From the NCBI GenBank assembly GCA_900543325.1, contig UQQU01000052.1:1-23806 (forward strand): a stretch of DNA of 23,806 bases. The letters are read 5' to 3'. Shown here in pieces: positions 16,401 to 23,620 of the stretch. A program made the translations under genes and the position numbers. Each line of letters starts with the position of its first letter. Position 1 is the first letter of the stretch. Under the pieces are notes generated by a model. The model was not told where the DNA came from and did no database searches. It saw nothing but the letters and a program-made list of their open reading frames with translations. The stretch comes from an uncultured Clostridium sp. (GTDB lineage: Bacteria > Bacillota > Clostridia > Clostridiales > Clostridiaceae).

Positions 16401-17741
16401 ACACCCTGATGAGCATGCTTCATTTAATAAAATATTGTTTATTACTCCATCCTTAATCATTAAAGCCTTCATATCTTGTCCACCAATATCTAAAATAAAA
16501 TCTACATTGGGCATAAATGATTTAGCACCTTTAAAATGACAAACTGTTTCTATCTCTCCTATATCTACTCCTAAAGCTGCTTTTATTAATCCTTCTCCAT
16601 ATCCAGTTACTGTAACCTTACCTATAGTTATGTTATTACTAAGCTTTTTATATAAATCTTTCAATATATCAACTGTTTTATTTAATGGACTTCCTTCATT
16701 ATTGTTATAGCTAGAATATAATAATTCATTATTTTCACCTATTACTGCTAACTTAGTAGTTGTAGAACCTGCATCTATACCAATAAACACATTTCCCCTA
16801 TAATTTGATATTTCCCCTCTTTTTACCCTATTACCCGAATGCCTATTTAAAAATTCTAAGTATTCTTTTTCATCTTCAAATAATGGTGGTAAATTATCAT
16901 GTACTATATCTTTATAATTAACCTTATCTAAATTTTCTATTAACTGAGCTAATGTTATTGTTTCTTTAGTATCTGCTAATAGTGCTGCGCCAATAGCAAC
17001 ATATAACTCTGAATTTTTAGGTATAATATATTCACCTTCCTTTAAATTCAAAGTTTCTATAAATCTTTTTGTTAACCCATCAAGAAAATGTAATGGACCT
17101 CCTAAAAAAGCTACATTTCCACGTATTGGTTTACCGCATGCTAGTCCACTTATTGTTTGATTTACAACAGCTTGAAAAATAGAAGCTGCAATATCACTTC
17201 TCTTTGCTCCTTCATTAATAAGTGGCTGAACATCTGTCTTTGCAAATACACCACATCTTGACGCTATTGGATATATAATAGTTGAATCTTTTGATAGCTC
17301 ATTTAATCCCTTTGCATCTGTATTCAATAATATTGCCATTTGATCAATAAATGCACCTGTTCCACCAGCACAAGTTCCATTCATTCTTTGATCTACTCCA
17401 TCTTTTAAGTATGTTATTTTTGCATCTTCACCTCCAAGTTCAATTACAACATCAGTTTTATGTAAAAACTCTTCAACAGCTTTTGTACAAGATATAACTT
17501 CTTGTTGAAAGTCAGCCTTTAACCACTCTGATGCTGCAATTCCTCCTGAACCTGTAACAGTTACTCTTAAATTAACATTACCTATTTTATCAATACATTC
17601 TTTTAATGCTTGTTTTAAAGCAGTTTTAATATCTGAAAAGTGTCTTTTATAATCACTATATATTACTTTATTGTAATAATTTAAAACTACGACTTTTATT
17701 GTTGTTGAACCTACATCTACTCCTAATTTAAAACATTTCAT
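13452..17741 (-). CDS. Giant double 2-hydroxyacyl-CoA-dehydratase-activase-like protein
   Basis: A 1429-residue cytoplasmic protein with two tandem BadF/BadG/BcrA/BcrD-type ATPase domains of the actin/hexokinase fold, about residues 2-258 and 318-575. Each keeps the phosphate loop (GVDVGSTTIK; GIDAGSTTTK), the GGEDAK or GGQDMK motif, and both cysteines at the positions of the HgdC [4Fe-4S] ligands (124 and 163; 443 and 482). A cysteine cluster follows (601, 604, 607, 611). The rest, about 670-1429, is a DUF2229-like and dehydratase-like region with repeated conserved cysteines in SVCYPAKLSHGH, DACYPS, GGGCRATN and FACLPNHVTGKG. Characterised activases use ATP to drive low-potential electrons into a dehydratase. 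Here activase and cysteine-rich acceptor are on one chain, so an internal ATP-driven electron transfer is an inference; the substrate is unknown and no separate dehydratase gene is nearby. I start it at the ATG at 17741, because AGGAAGAG would be too close to the in-frame GTG at 17750. Confidence 0.88.
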   Translation of the reverse strand: MKCFKLGVDVGSTTIKVVVLNYYNKVIYSDYKRHFSDIKTALKQALKECIDKIGNVNLRVTVTGSGGIAASEWLKADFQQEVISCTKAVEEFLHKTDVVIELGGEDAKITYLKDGVDQRMNGTCAGGTGAFIDQMAILLNTDAKGLNELSKDSTIIYPIASRCGVFAKTDVQPLINEGAKRSDIAASIFQAVVNQTISGLACGKPIRGNVAFLGGPLHFLDGLTKRFIETLNLKEGEYIIPKNSELYVAIGAALLADTKETITLAQLIENLDKVNYKDIVHDNLPPLFEDEKEYLEFLNRHSGNRVKRGEISNYRGNVFIGIDAGSTTTKLAVIGENNELLYSSYNNNEGSPLNKTVDILKDLYKKLSNNITIGKVTVTGYGEGLIKAALGVDIGEIETVCHFKGAKSFMPNVDFILDIGGQDMKALMIKDGVINNILLNEACSSGCGSFIEGFSKSLNISIDEFAKLSIKAKKPVDLGSRCTVFMNSKVKQVQKEGASVGDISAGLCYSVIKNALYKVIKIRNFDELGKNIIVQGGTFYNDGVLRSFEKLTGANVMRPDIAGLMGAYGAALISKENYKEGEVSTLIGEDKLERFHFKTTCSRCGGCGNNCLLTINKFDNEEKYITGNRCERPLGNSAKKLEVPNLYKYKLARIFNYKPLAKEDAIRGEIGIPRALNIYENYPFWFTLLTELKFRVIISPFSSKKIFNLGIETIPSESVCYPAKLSHGHIMSLIDRGIKTIFYPCIPYEYKEDNKANNHYNCPVVTSYPEVIKNNIDQLNVEGIKYISPFLSLDNKEKLYKRIYDVFKDYNITMKEAKMAVDSAFDEREKVINDIRKKGEETLKYIEENNMKGIVLSGRPYHIDQEINHGLTDIITSYNMAVFTEDSVAHLGNLDRPIRVVDQWMYHTRLYRAAAFVKERNDLELVQLTSFGCGLDAVTSDQVSEILASKGKMYTLIKIDEGSNLGAVKIRIRSLKAAMEEREKNKIEPKTIDNKYTKVLFTKEMKKDWTILAPQMSPMHFQFIEKAARTEGYNLDVLPANDKEAIEEGIKYVNNDACYPSILVIGQMIRALKSGKYDPKKTAVIISQTGGGCRATNYIGFLKKGLREAGFEDVPIISLNVLGMEKQPGFSISYSFIKKLMMGIIYGDLFMRVLYRVRPYEKVPGSANELYEFWREKAFANVSNGNKREMDENVKNIVEAFDKLEINDIIKPKVGVVGEILVKYHPTANNNIVDVLESEGAEVVVPELLDFFLYCCYNSEFKSKYLSRSNIVKTACSIAITYIESFRKVVIKELQKSERFGNPTSISNLAEKASKVVSLGNQTGEGWLLTGEMIELIESDVNNIVCIQPFACLPNHVTGKGMIKALKAKYPFANIVAIDYDPGASEVNQLNRIKLMMSVAFKNMNVTQTGYKCSKEIKIDINNLTTNNI

Positions 17742-17777
17742 TCTTACCACTCTTCCTAATCTTTTTTACACATGACT

Positions 17778-17786
17778 ATTATACCA
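17778..17786 (-). promoter_or_regulatory. Extended -10 promoter of the double-activase gene
   Basis: Minus-strand TGGTATAAT: a perfect -10 TATAAT (17778-17783) with TG at 17785-17786. No good -35 box, as is common for extended -10 promoters. It lies about 37 bases upstream of the start codon. Confidence 0.6.
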
Positions 17787-17892
17787 TATTTTTACTTTTA
17801 TTCCATATTATTAACATAAGAATTTTTTATGAATAATATTATATTTTATAGACAATAATTAAAATAATACAGTAACTACTTAGGAGGGTATT

Positions 17893-18249
17893 ATGAGCTA
17901 CTTCAATGAAGGAAATAAATATTATAATAATAAAGATTATTCTAAAGCAATTGAAAACTATATAGAATCAATTGAGGCTGGTGAAAATGAAAGTTGTGCT
18001 TATTATAATGCTGGTGTATGCTATATAAAACTTAAAGATTTTAACTCTGCTATAGATATGTTAAAAAAAGCATTAAGCATACAAAAGGAAAGTAAATACT
18101 ATTTTAATTTAGCATACTGCTACGCAATGCTAGAAAATACTAATAAAGCATTAATTTATTTTAATAGAGCGTGGGCTTTAGATGCTTCAGATAAGGATTG
18201 TGAAAAAGCAATAAACTTAATAATGTCTAAAAATAAAAAAGCGCTATAA
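17893..18249 (+). CDS. Small TPR-repeat protein
   Basis: A 118-residue protein made almost wholly of about three tetratricopeptide repeats, helical hairpins for protein-protein contact. The pattern AxxxY..G.CY..L.DF..AI..L.KAL is clear near residues 35-70, with related units before (GNKYYNNKDYSKAIENYIESI) and after (YFNLAYCYAMLENTNKALIYF). There is no signal peptide or membrane segment, so it is cytoplasmic. The start is fixed by AGGAGGG (17882-17888). It is the only plus-strand gene between the activase and the two-component pair, and its partner is not known. Its stop codon lies within the loop of the terminator shared with the convergent gene. I could not assign its promoter in the 130 bases upstream. 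Confidence 0.88.
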   Translation: MSYFNEGNKYYNNKDYSKAIENYIESIEAGENESCAYYNAGVCYIKLKDFNSAIDMLKKALSIQKESKYYFNLAYCYAMLENTNKALIYFNRAWALDASDKDCEKAINLIMSKNKKAL

Positions 18250-18259
18250 AAGCGCTTTT
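18237..18259. terminator. Bidirectional terminator between convergent genes
   Basis: Nine-base perfect arms AAAAGCGCT (18237-18245) and AGCGCTTTT (18251-18259) with a five-base loop, flanked by A and T runs that serve both directions. The TPR stop codon TAA (18247-18249) falls in the loop, and the minus-strand gene ends three bases beyond. Confidence 0.85.
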
Positions 18260-18262
18260 ACT

Positions 18263-19318
18263 TTACCACTCTCCTGCAATACTATCAATAATATGGTCTT
18301 CATAAAAATCATCATTATTAAAATAATCACCTGCATAGTAAAAAGTAGTATCTAATGGTATCCATTTATCAATTTCACTTATATATACTTCATTCCATGC
18401 ATGTGGTCCGTATTGTGATCCATCATATGCAGTTCCTGTTAATAATCTAACCTTTAAGTCTACTGCCCTTGCCATGGCTACATAAAGACATGAATAATCA
18501 AAGCAAATTCCACTTCTATTATTAAAGGCTGTTATTGCTCCACTATCCTCTACCTTTTCATTATTTAATGCTTTTTCTGCCCTATCATAATCATACTGCA
18601 AATTGCTACCTATCCACGAATATAATATTCGTGCTTTATCAATATCATTGGTAACATTTTTAGTTAATTCCATTGCCATAGTGTCAATTTTATCAGTAGA
18701 TTTAATTCCCTCTTCTAATGTTACTCCATTATAATATATCACTATATTACTAGCTGGAAGAAAATTCTCAACTATTTCTTCTGTAAGCTTACTTGTATTT
18801 CTTGCCAATATATCTGCTAATCCATCATATATCTTATTTTCATTAAATATTTCTACTTTATTATAAATTCCTATTGTATTATTATAAGTAATTATACCTA
18901 CAAAAATAATTGATAAAAGTATAATGCTCTTTATAATTCCCAAAGCAGATGATAACAGTACTAGTAGAACACTATTTTGTCTATTTAACTTTGAAAACAT
19001 AGGAATTAAAATTGACTTTAAAACCTTGTATAAAATAATTTGAATCATAAAGAATAAAACTACAAGTAATGCAATTTTAAAAATATCATTATATATTCCA
19101 CTTAGCTTAAAACTTGCCGTAGCTATCTTTGTAATACTTTCAAGTATTAAATCTATTTTTAAAGCTATCAATAAAATACTTACCAATATAGAAAAATAAT
19201 AAAGAACCCTTTCTAATGAAAAATTTACTGTTCGTCTTTTAAGCGTCTTTTCTACACTACTAGTAATACCTAATATTATTACAAATAAACATATAGCATA
19301 AGAGAGCATTTCCTTCAT
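18263..19318 (-). CDS. Membrane protein with transglutaminase-like domain
   Basis: A 351-residue protein. The N-terminal half carries about four hydrophobic segments (roughly residues 4-20, 37-58, 82-100 and 116-145), a layout like CvpA-type membrane domains. The C-terminal half, about 215-330, is a transglutaminase-like (papain-fold) domain with the full triad: Cys272 in SGICFDYS, His306 in GPHAWNEV and Asp323 in WIPLDTTF. Such domains act as cysteine peptidases or transamidases, and the substrate here is unknown. Which side of the membrane it faces cannot be fixed by eye. The ATG follows AAGGAG (19327-19332), which overlaps the recX stop, so it is the third gene of the M16 peptidase-recX operon. 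The family is clear; the function is not. Confidence 0.87.
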   Translation of the reverse strand: MKEMLSYAICLFVIILGITSSVEKTLKRRTVNFSLERVLYYFSILVSILLIALKIDLILESITKIATASFKLSGIYNDIFKIALLVVLFFMIQIILYKVLKSILIPMFSKLNRQNSVLLVLLSSALGIIKSIILLSIIFVGIITYNNTIGIYNKVEIFNENKIYDGLADILARNTSKLTEEIVENFLPASNIVIYYNGVTLEEGIKSTDKIDTMAMELTKNVTNDIDKARILYSWIGSNLQYDYDRAEKALNNEKVEDSGAITAFNNRSGICFDYSCLYVAMARAVDLKVRLLTGTAYDGSQYGPHAWNEVYISEIDKWIPLDTTFYYAGDYFNNDDFYEDHIIDSIAGEW

Positions 19319-19331
19319 TAAGATTTCTCCT

Positions 19332-19970
19332 TTATTCCAAATCTTCTGATTTGACTACAGACTTAACAACATCTTTAATCAAATCATAATCATACCCCTT
19401 CCCCATTAAAAATCTAAATAATTTTTGTGATAATTTATAATCATCACTTTCTCTTTTACATAAAACATTGTATTTTTTTAATGCCATCTCATGTACAACT
19501 TCTTTTATTTCATCTTTATCTAATTTTTCTAGTTCTTCCTCAATTATATTTTCATCTATTCCCTTTTGCATAAGTGTATATTTAATCTTCTTTTTTCCTT
19601 GATTTTTAGACCTGTCTTTTATATACATCTTTGCATAAGTTATGTCGTTTAATAAATTATACTCTCTCAAAAAATTTATTGTTCGTTTAATTATATGGTC
19701 TTCATATCCCTTTAATGCTAACTTATCTCTTAACTCTTTTTCACTTTTATAAGTTCTTTCAATTATTCTGAGAGCTGAATTTTTACACTTTATATAATTA
19801 TCTTCATCTGCTAGCTTTTTTAAACTTTCAACATTAATTTGATCCTTAACTTTTAAGTTTTCCTTATAAACTAATTCTGCACTTATAGAAAAAGCATACT
19901 CCTCATCAATATAAATATTTACTCTTTCTTTATTTCTTTTACCTAATTCAATTTTAGTTATTATATTCAT
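19332..19970 (-). CDS. recX: Regulatory protein RecX
   Basis: A 212-residue modulator of RecA filaments. It consists of tandem three-helix repeats with the family pattern: ALRIIERTYKSEKELRDKL (about 65-85), VINFLREYNLLND and YAKMYI nearby, and RSKNQGKKKIKYTLMQKGI further on. The length is typical for Firmicute RecX, which has an extra N-terminal domain. I start it at the ATG at 19970 because AAGGTGG (19979-19985) lies eight bases upstream; the in-frame GTG at 19982 is inside that site. The ribosome site overlaps the stop of the upstream M16 peptidase gene, so translation is probably coupled. recA is not in the window. Confidence 0.92.
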   Translation of the reverse strand: MNIITKIELGKRNKERVNIYIDEEYAFSISAELVYKENLKVKDQINVESLKKLADEDNYIKCKNSALRIIERTYKSEKELRDKLALKGYEDHIIKRTINFLREYNLLNDITYAKMYIKDRSKNQGKKKIKYTLMQKGIDENIIEEELEKLDKDEIKEVVHEMALKKYNVLCKRESDDYKLSQKLFRFLMGKGYDYDLIKDVVKSVVKSEDLE

Positions 19971-19983
19971 AATTATTGCCACC

Positions 19984-21225
19984 TTATGAAGATTTTAATA
20001 TATGAATAGTAGGATTATTTAACACTTTATTTGCTACCTCGTATATTTCATCAGCAGTTATTGTATTTAAACTATCCATATCTTTTAAAAATTCAAATAT
20101 ATCTTCGCCTTCTAAACTTTGACTTAATATATAGCTACATAACTCAACTGAATCTTCTAATGTAGATATAACTGCAGTTTTATGAACTTTCTTCATTATA
20201 TTTAAATCATTCTCTCCAATTATTATTTTTCTAAACTTAATATCTTTAAAAATATCTTCAATTGCACTAGCTGCATCATCAATATCTTCTTCATCAACAG
20301 CAGTGTACACATATAAAGTTCTTACATTTTGAGTAATATCTAAATGTGAGTATATATCATATGCTAATCCCCTATTTTCTCTTACTTCTCTAAATAATAA
20401 AGAATTGGCACTCTCTCCTAACCTATGATTTAATATTCTTAAAGGTAGTTCATACTTTTTATCTAGATCATAAAATGTAAATAAATAAATTATGGTACAA
20501 AGTTCTATATTATCTTTAGTTGTTACCTTTTTTATGTTCCTATTTTTTTCATCTTTAACTACTAACTTAATACTTTCCTTTGGTTCCCACTTACTAAAAT
20601 GCTTTGAGATTTCCTCAAAAGCCTCTTCATGAGATAATGATGATACCATAGTTATCAATGCATTATTAGGTATATAATATTTTTTATAATACTGATAAAG
20701 TTCTTTTCTAGTAAAAGATTTTACATTTTCATCTAGCCCTGCAACATCATATCTTAAAGCACTTTGCTTAAATGCTACTTCATTTATTTTTTTAAAGCTA
20801 AAATCTTCCACGCTATCTTTACTTGATCTTATCTCTGCTAATATTACTCCTCTTTCTTTTTCAACCTCTTCTTCTGGAAACTTAGAGCAAATTAACATAT
20901 CACTTAATATTTCTATAGCACTTTTTAATTCTTCTTCTAAGCAACTTATAGAATAAACTGTTTGAGAAAAATCTGTATATGCATTATATTCTCCACCTAA
21001 AGCTTCTAAATCATCATTTAACTTTTGGAATGTTCTGTTTTCAGTTCCCTTAAATAACATGTGCTCTATATAATGAGAAATTCCCTTTTCACTTAAATTC
21101 TCATTTAAGGCTCCAACTTTTACACCTATGTTAATTGATGAGATTTGGGTATCTTTCTTTATTGTTATCACTTCTAAACCATTTTCTAATTTATGCTTTT
21201 TTACATCAAAATTTATTTTTACCAT
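19984..21225 (-). CDS. M16-family zinc peptidase (pitrilysin/MPP-like)
   Basis: A 413-residue cytoplasmic metallopeptidase. The inverted zinc motif HYIEH is at 51-55 with the third ligand Glu near 131 in ERGVILAEI, all intact, so it should be an active subunit. The second half carries the usual non-catalytic M16 fold with the family's SLLFREVRENRGLAYDIYS segment near residue 275, which contacts substrate. Size and arrangement match the YmxG/PqqL-like single-repeat peptidases that work as dimers and cut peptides. It has no signal peptide. It is the first gene of an operon with recX and the transglutaminase-like gene; no shared function is obvious. A promoter with an overlapping palindrome lies upstream. 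The purine-rich GGGGGAAGG serves as a ribosome site. Confidence 0.9.
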   Translation of the reverse strand: MVKINFDVKKHKLENGLEVITIKKDTQISSINIGVKVGALNENLSEKGISHYIEHMLFKGTENRTFQKLNDDLEALGGEYNAYTDFSQTVYSISCLEEELKSAIEILSDMLICSKFPEEEVEKERGVILAEIRSSKDSVEDFSFKKINEVAFKQSALRYDVAGLDENVKSFTRKELYQYYKKYYIPNNALITMVSSLSHEEAFEEISKHFSKWEPKESIKLVVKDEKNRNIKKVTTKDNIELCTIIYLFTFYDLDKKYELPLRILNHRLGESANSLLFREVRENRGLAYDIYSHLDITQNVRTLYVYTAVDEEDIDDAASAIEDIFKDIKFRKIIIGENDLNIMKKVHKTAVISTLEDSVELCSYILSQSLEGEDIFEFLKDMDSLNTITADEIYEVANKVLNNPTIHILKSS

Positions 21226-21247
21226 CGCATCTACCTTCCCCCATCTA

Positions 21248-21269
21248 TATAATTCTATCTAGAATTATA
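21248..21269. repeat. 22-base palindrome at the M16 promoter
   Basis: Perfect arms TATAATTCTA (21248-21257) and TAGAATTATA (21260-21269) separated by TC. It overlaps the expected transcription start of the M16 operon, so it could be an operator or a 5' leader hairpin. Confidence 0.65.
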
Positions 21270-21297
21270 ATATAATATGTTTGATAGGTAATTACAA
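21269..21297 (-). promoter_or_regulatory. Candidate promoter of the M16-recX operon
   Basis: Minus-strand -35 TTGTAA (21292-21297), 17-base spacer, -10 TATATT (21269-21274). An alternative TATAAT lies three bases further downstream. The predicted start falls inside the palindrome at 21248-21269. Confidence 0.5.
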
Positions 21298-21429
21298 CCT
21301 AATAATATTTCCACACCTCATATAATTCCTTAGAATATAGTTTTTATATGAATTATTTTATATCATAGTTTATAATTAAATAATAATGTTTTATAATTTA
21401 TGTAATAAACTATTTTTAAAGGAGGCATT

Positions 21430-22116
21430 ATGAACAAAACAATATTAATAATAGAAGATGAATTAAAAATAAGATTTCTTTTAAGAGATTATTTAAAAAC
21501 AGAAGGATTTAACGTTTTAGAAGCTTCTGATGGTGATGAAGGATTATTTGTTTTTAAAAACAATAAAGTGGATCTTATACTTTTAGATATAATGATGCCG
21601 AAAATCGATGGAATAACAGTATTGGAAACTATTAGAACAGTATCTAATCTTCCAATAATTTTACTAACAGCTAAAGGTCAAGAAGAGGATAAGCTATTTG
21701 GATATGAAATGGGTGCCGATGATTATGTAACAAAACCTTTTTCTCCTAAAATATTAATTGCCAAAATAAAAGCTTTATTAAAAAGAACTGTTTCTGATGA
21801 AGATGATTTTAATCCTACTCAAAACTACAACGGCTTAACTATAAACAAGCTAGCCCACGAAGTAAAAATTAATAATGAAACATTAACACTTTCTCCAAAA
21901 GAATTTGAACTTTTAGTTTACTTATCTGATAATATGGGCATAGCTTTAAGTAGAGATACAATACTAGATAACGTTTGGGGCATAGATTACTATGGCGACT
22001 TACGAACTGTAGATACAAATATTAAAAGACTACGTGAAAAACTTGGGGAAAAATCTAATTATATTGTAACAGTTAGAGGAAGTGGCTATAAATTTGAGGT
22101 TCAAAATGAAAAATAG
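21430..22116 (+). CDS. OmpR/PhoB-family response regulator
   Basis: A 228-residue transcription regulator of a two-component system. The receiver domain (about 1-120) has the acidic pair EDE (9-11), the phosphoacceptor Asp53 in LLDIMMP, the switch Thr in LLTAKG and the conserved Lys in TKPFSP. The C-terminal winged-helix domain (about 130-228) has LTLSPKEFELL, SRDTILDNVWG, a DNA-recognition helix TVDTNIKRLREKLG and the wing TVRGSGYKFE. All residues needed for phosphorylation and DNA binding are in place. AGGAGG just before the ATG fixes the start. Possible -10 boxes TATAAT occur at 21371-21376 and 21392-21397, the latter with a fair TTTATA 17 bases upstream, but I cannot choose between them. 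The sensed signal is unknown. Confidence 0.95.
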   Translation: MNKTILIIEDELKIRFLLRDYLKTEGFNVLEASDGDEGLFVFKNNKVDLILLDIMMPKIDGITVLETIRTVSNLPIILLTAKGQEEDKLFGYEMGADDYVTKPFSPKILIAKIKALLKRTVSDEDDFNPTQNYNGLTINKLAHEVKINNETLTLSPKEFELLVYLSDNMGIALSRDTILDNVWGIDYYGDLRTVDTNIKRLREKLGEKSNYIVTVRGSGYKFEVQNEK

Positions 22117-23620
22117 TATTTCAAAAAGAATAACATTAATAACCTTTGGACTTATATCATTGGTCTTTTTACTTACCTTTCTATTTCAAAATATGTTTTT
22201 TGAAGAATTTTATCTATCAAAAAAGACTGAATCATTGATATTAGATGTTAAAAGAATTAAAACTTTATATTCTTATCAAAATTTTAATTCAAGTAATTTA
22301 AATAACGCATTAATAAACTATGAAGAAAAAAACAATTCACGTATTGCCATATTTTCTTTAGATGGTAGTATTGAATATTTATCATATTTTGATAAAAGTA
22401 ATATTGAAGATATGAAATCACTTACAGATTTTTGCTCTGAGTTATTATCGAATAATGAATTAATTCAAGAAGTTTTATCAACTAATAAAATACAAAGTAC
22501 TATTTTTACTAATAAATATAGTAATTATAAAAAAATAGGTATAATATCATCAATGTCTCTTCAAAGTGAAAATGACTCTATACTTATTTCAGTATCATCT
22601 GTTCAGCCAATAAAAGAAGCATCAAGTGTGATTCGCAGTTTTTATTTTTATTTATTTATAGGATTTTTGATTTTAGCTATTTTCTTATCTAGAATCTATT
22701 CAAAACTAATAAGCAAACCCCTTATTAAGTTAAATAATGTTGCTAAACGAATGTCTACTCTTGATTTTGATGCTAAATGTGAAGTAAATTCTGATGATGA
22801 AATTGGAAACCTAGCTAGCACACTTAACTTCTTATCATCAAATCTTGAAAATTCACTGCAAACATTGCAAGAAAAGAATAATCAATTGGAAAGAGATATT
22901 GAAAAAGAAAGAAACCTTGAAAATATGAGAAAAGACTTTGTATCTAGTGTTAGTCATGATTTAAAAACACCACTTGGAATAATTAGTGGTTATGCTGAAG
23001 GTTTAAAAGATGGAATTGTTTCTGGTAAGGATGCAGAAGTCTATCTTGAAACAATAATAGATGAAGCAACTAAAATGAATCTTCTTTTAACAAACATGCT
23101 TGATTTATCAAAGCTTGAATCAGATACCATTAATTTAAACTTAGAATCATTTAATATAGTAAGACTAATTCAAGGTATGATAAAAAGATTTTCATTGGAA
23201 TTACAAAATAAAGAACTAAAGATTATATTTAATTTACCTGAATATGCATATGTAGAAGGCGATATTATGACATTAGAAAGAGTTGTTCAAAACCTAATAT
23301 CTAATGCAATAAAATATACTCCTAGAGGGAATGAAATTATTATATCTGTTGTTGAAAGTGAAAGAATGTACTTAATTTCAATTGAAAATAAAGGAATTAC
23401 TATTCCTACTAAAGAGCTTGATAATGTTTTTGCAAAATTCTATAGACTTGATAAGTCTGGCGATAGAACTAAAAACAGTTATGGTCTTGGATTAGCTACA
23501 GTAAAGAGAATCTTAACACTTCACAATAGTCATTTTTCATTAAATAATGGTGAAAATAGTGTTATATTCAGCTTTACACTGAAAAAGCAAGATCTAATAA
23601 TATCCGATGACTTTGAATAA
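22106..23620 (+). CDS. Membrane sensor histidine kinase
   Basis: A 504-residue partner of the response regulator. It has a short cytoplasmic N terminus, TM1 (about 9-28), an extracellular sensor region of about 145 residues, TM2 (about 179-197), a HAMP linker to about 250, the dimerisation domain with phosphoacceptor His284 in SSVSHDLKTPLG, and a GHKL ATPase domain with the N box NLISNAIKYTP (Asn400) and G2 box SYGLGLATVKRI. The G1 region reads ENKGITIP rather than the usual DTGxGI, which is tolerated in some kinases. The sensor part has no recognisable ligand fold by eye. I start it at the ATG at 22106 with GAGG (22096-22099) six bases upstream; an upstream in-frame GTG at 22082 lacks a ribosome site. 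It overlaps the regulator by 11 bases, so the two are translationally coupled. Confidence 0.94.
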   Translation: MKNSISKRITLITFGLISLVFLLTFLFQNMFFEEFYLSKKTESLILDVKRIKTLYSYQNFNSSNLNNALINYEEKNNSRIAIFSLDGSIEYLSYFDKSNIEDMKSLTDFCSELLSNNELIQEVLSTNKIQSTIFTNKYSNYKKIGIISSMSLQSENDSILISVSSVQPIKEASSVIRSFYFYLFIGFLILAIFLSRIYSKLISKPLIKLNNVAKRMSTLDFDAKCEVNSDDEIGNLASTLNFLSSNLENSLQTLQEKNNQLERDIEKERNLENMRKDFVSSVSHDLKTPLGIISGYAEGLKDGIVSGKDAEVYLETIIDEATKMNLLLTNMLDLSKLESDTINLNLESFNIVRLIQGMIKRFSLELQNKELKIIFNLPEYAYVEGDIMTLERVVQNLISNAIKYTPRGNEIIISVVESERMYLISIENKGITIPTKELDNVFAKFYRLDKSGDRTKNSYGLGLATVKRILTLHNSHFSLNNGENSVIFSFTLKKQDLIISDDFE

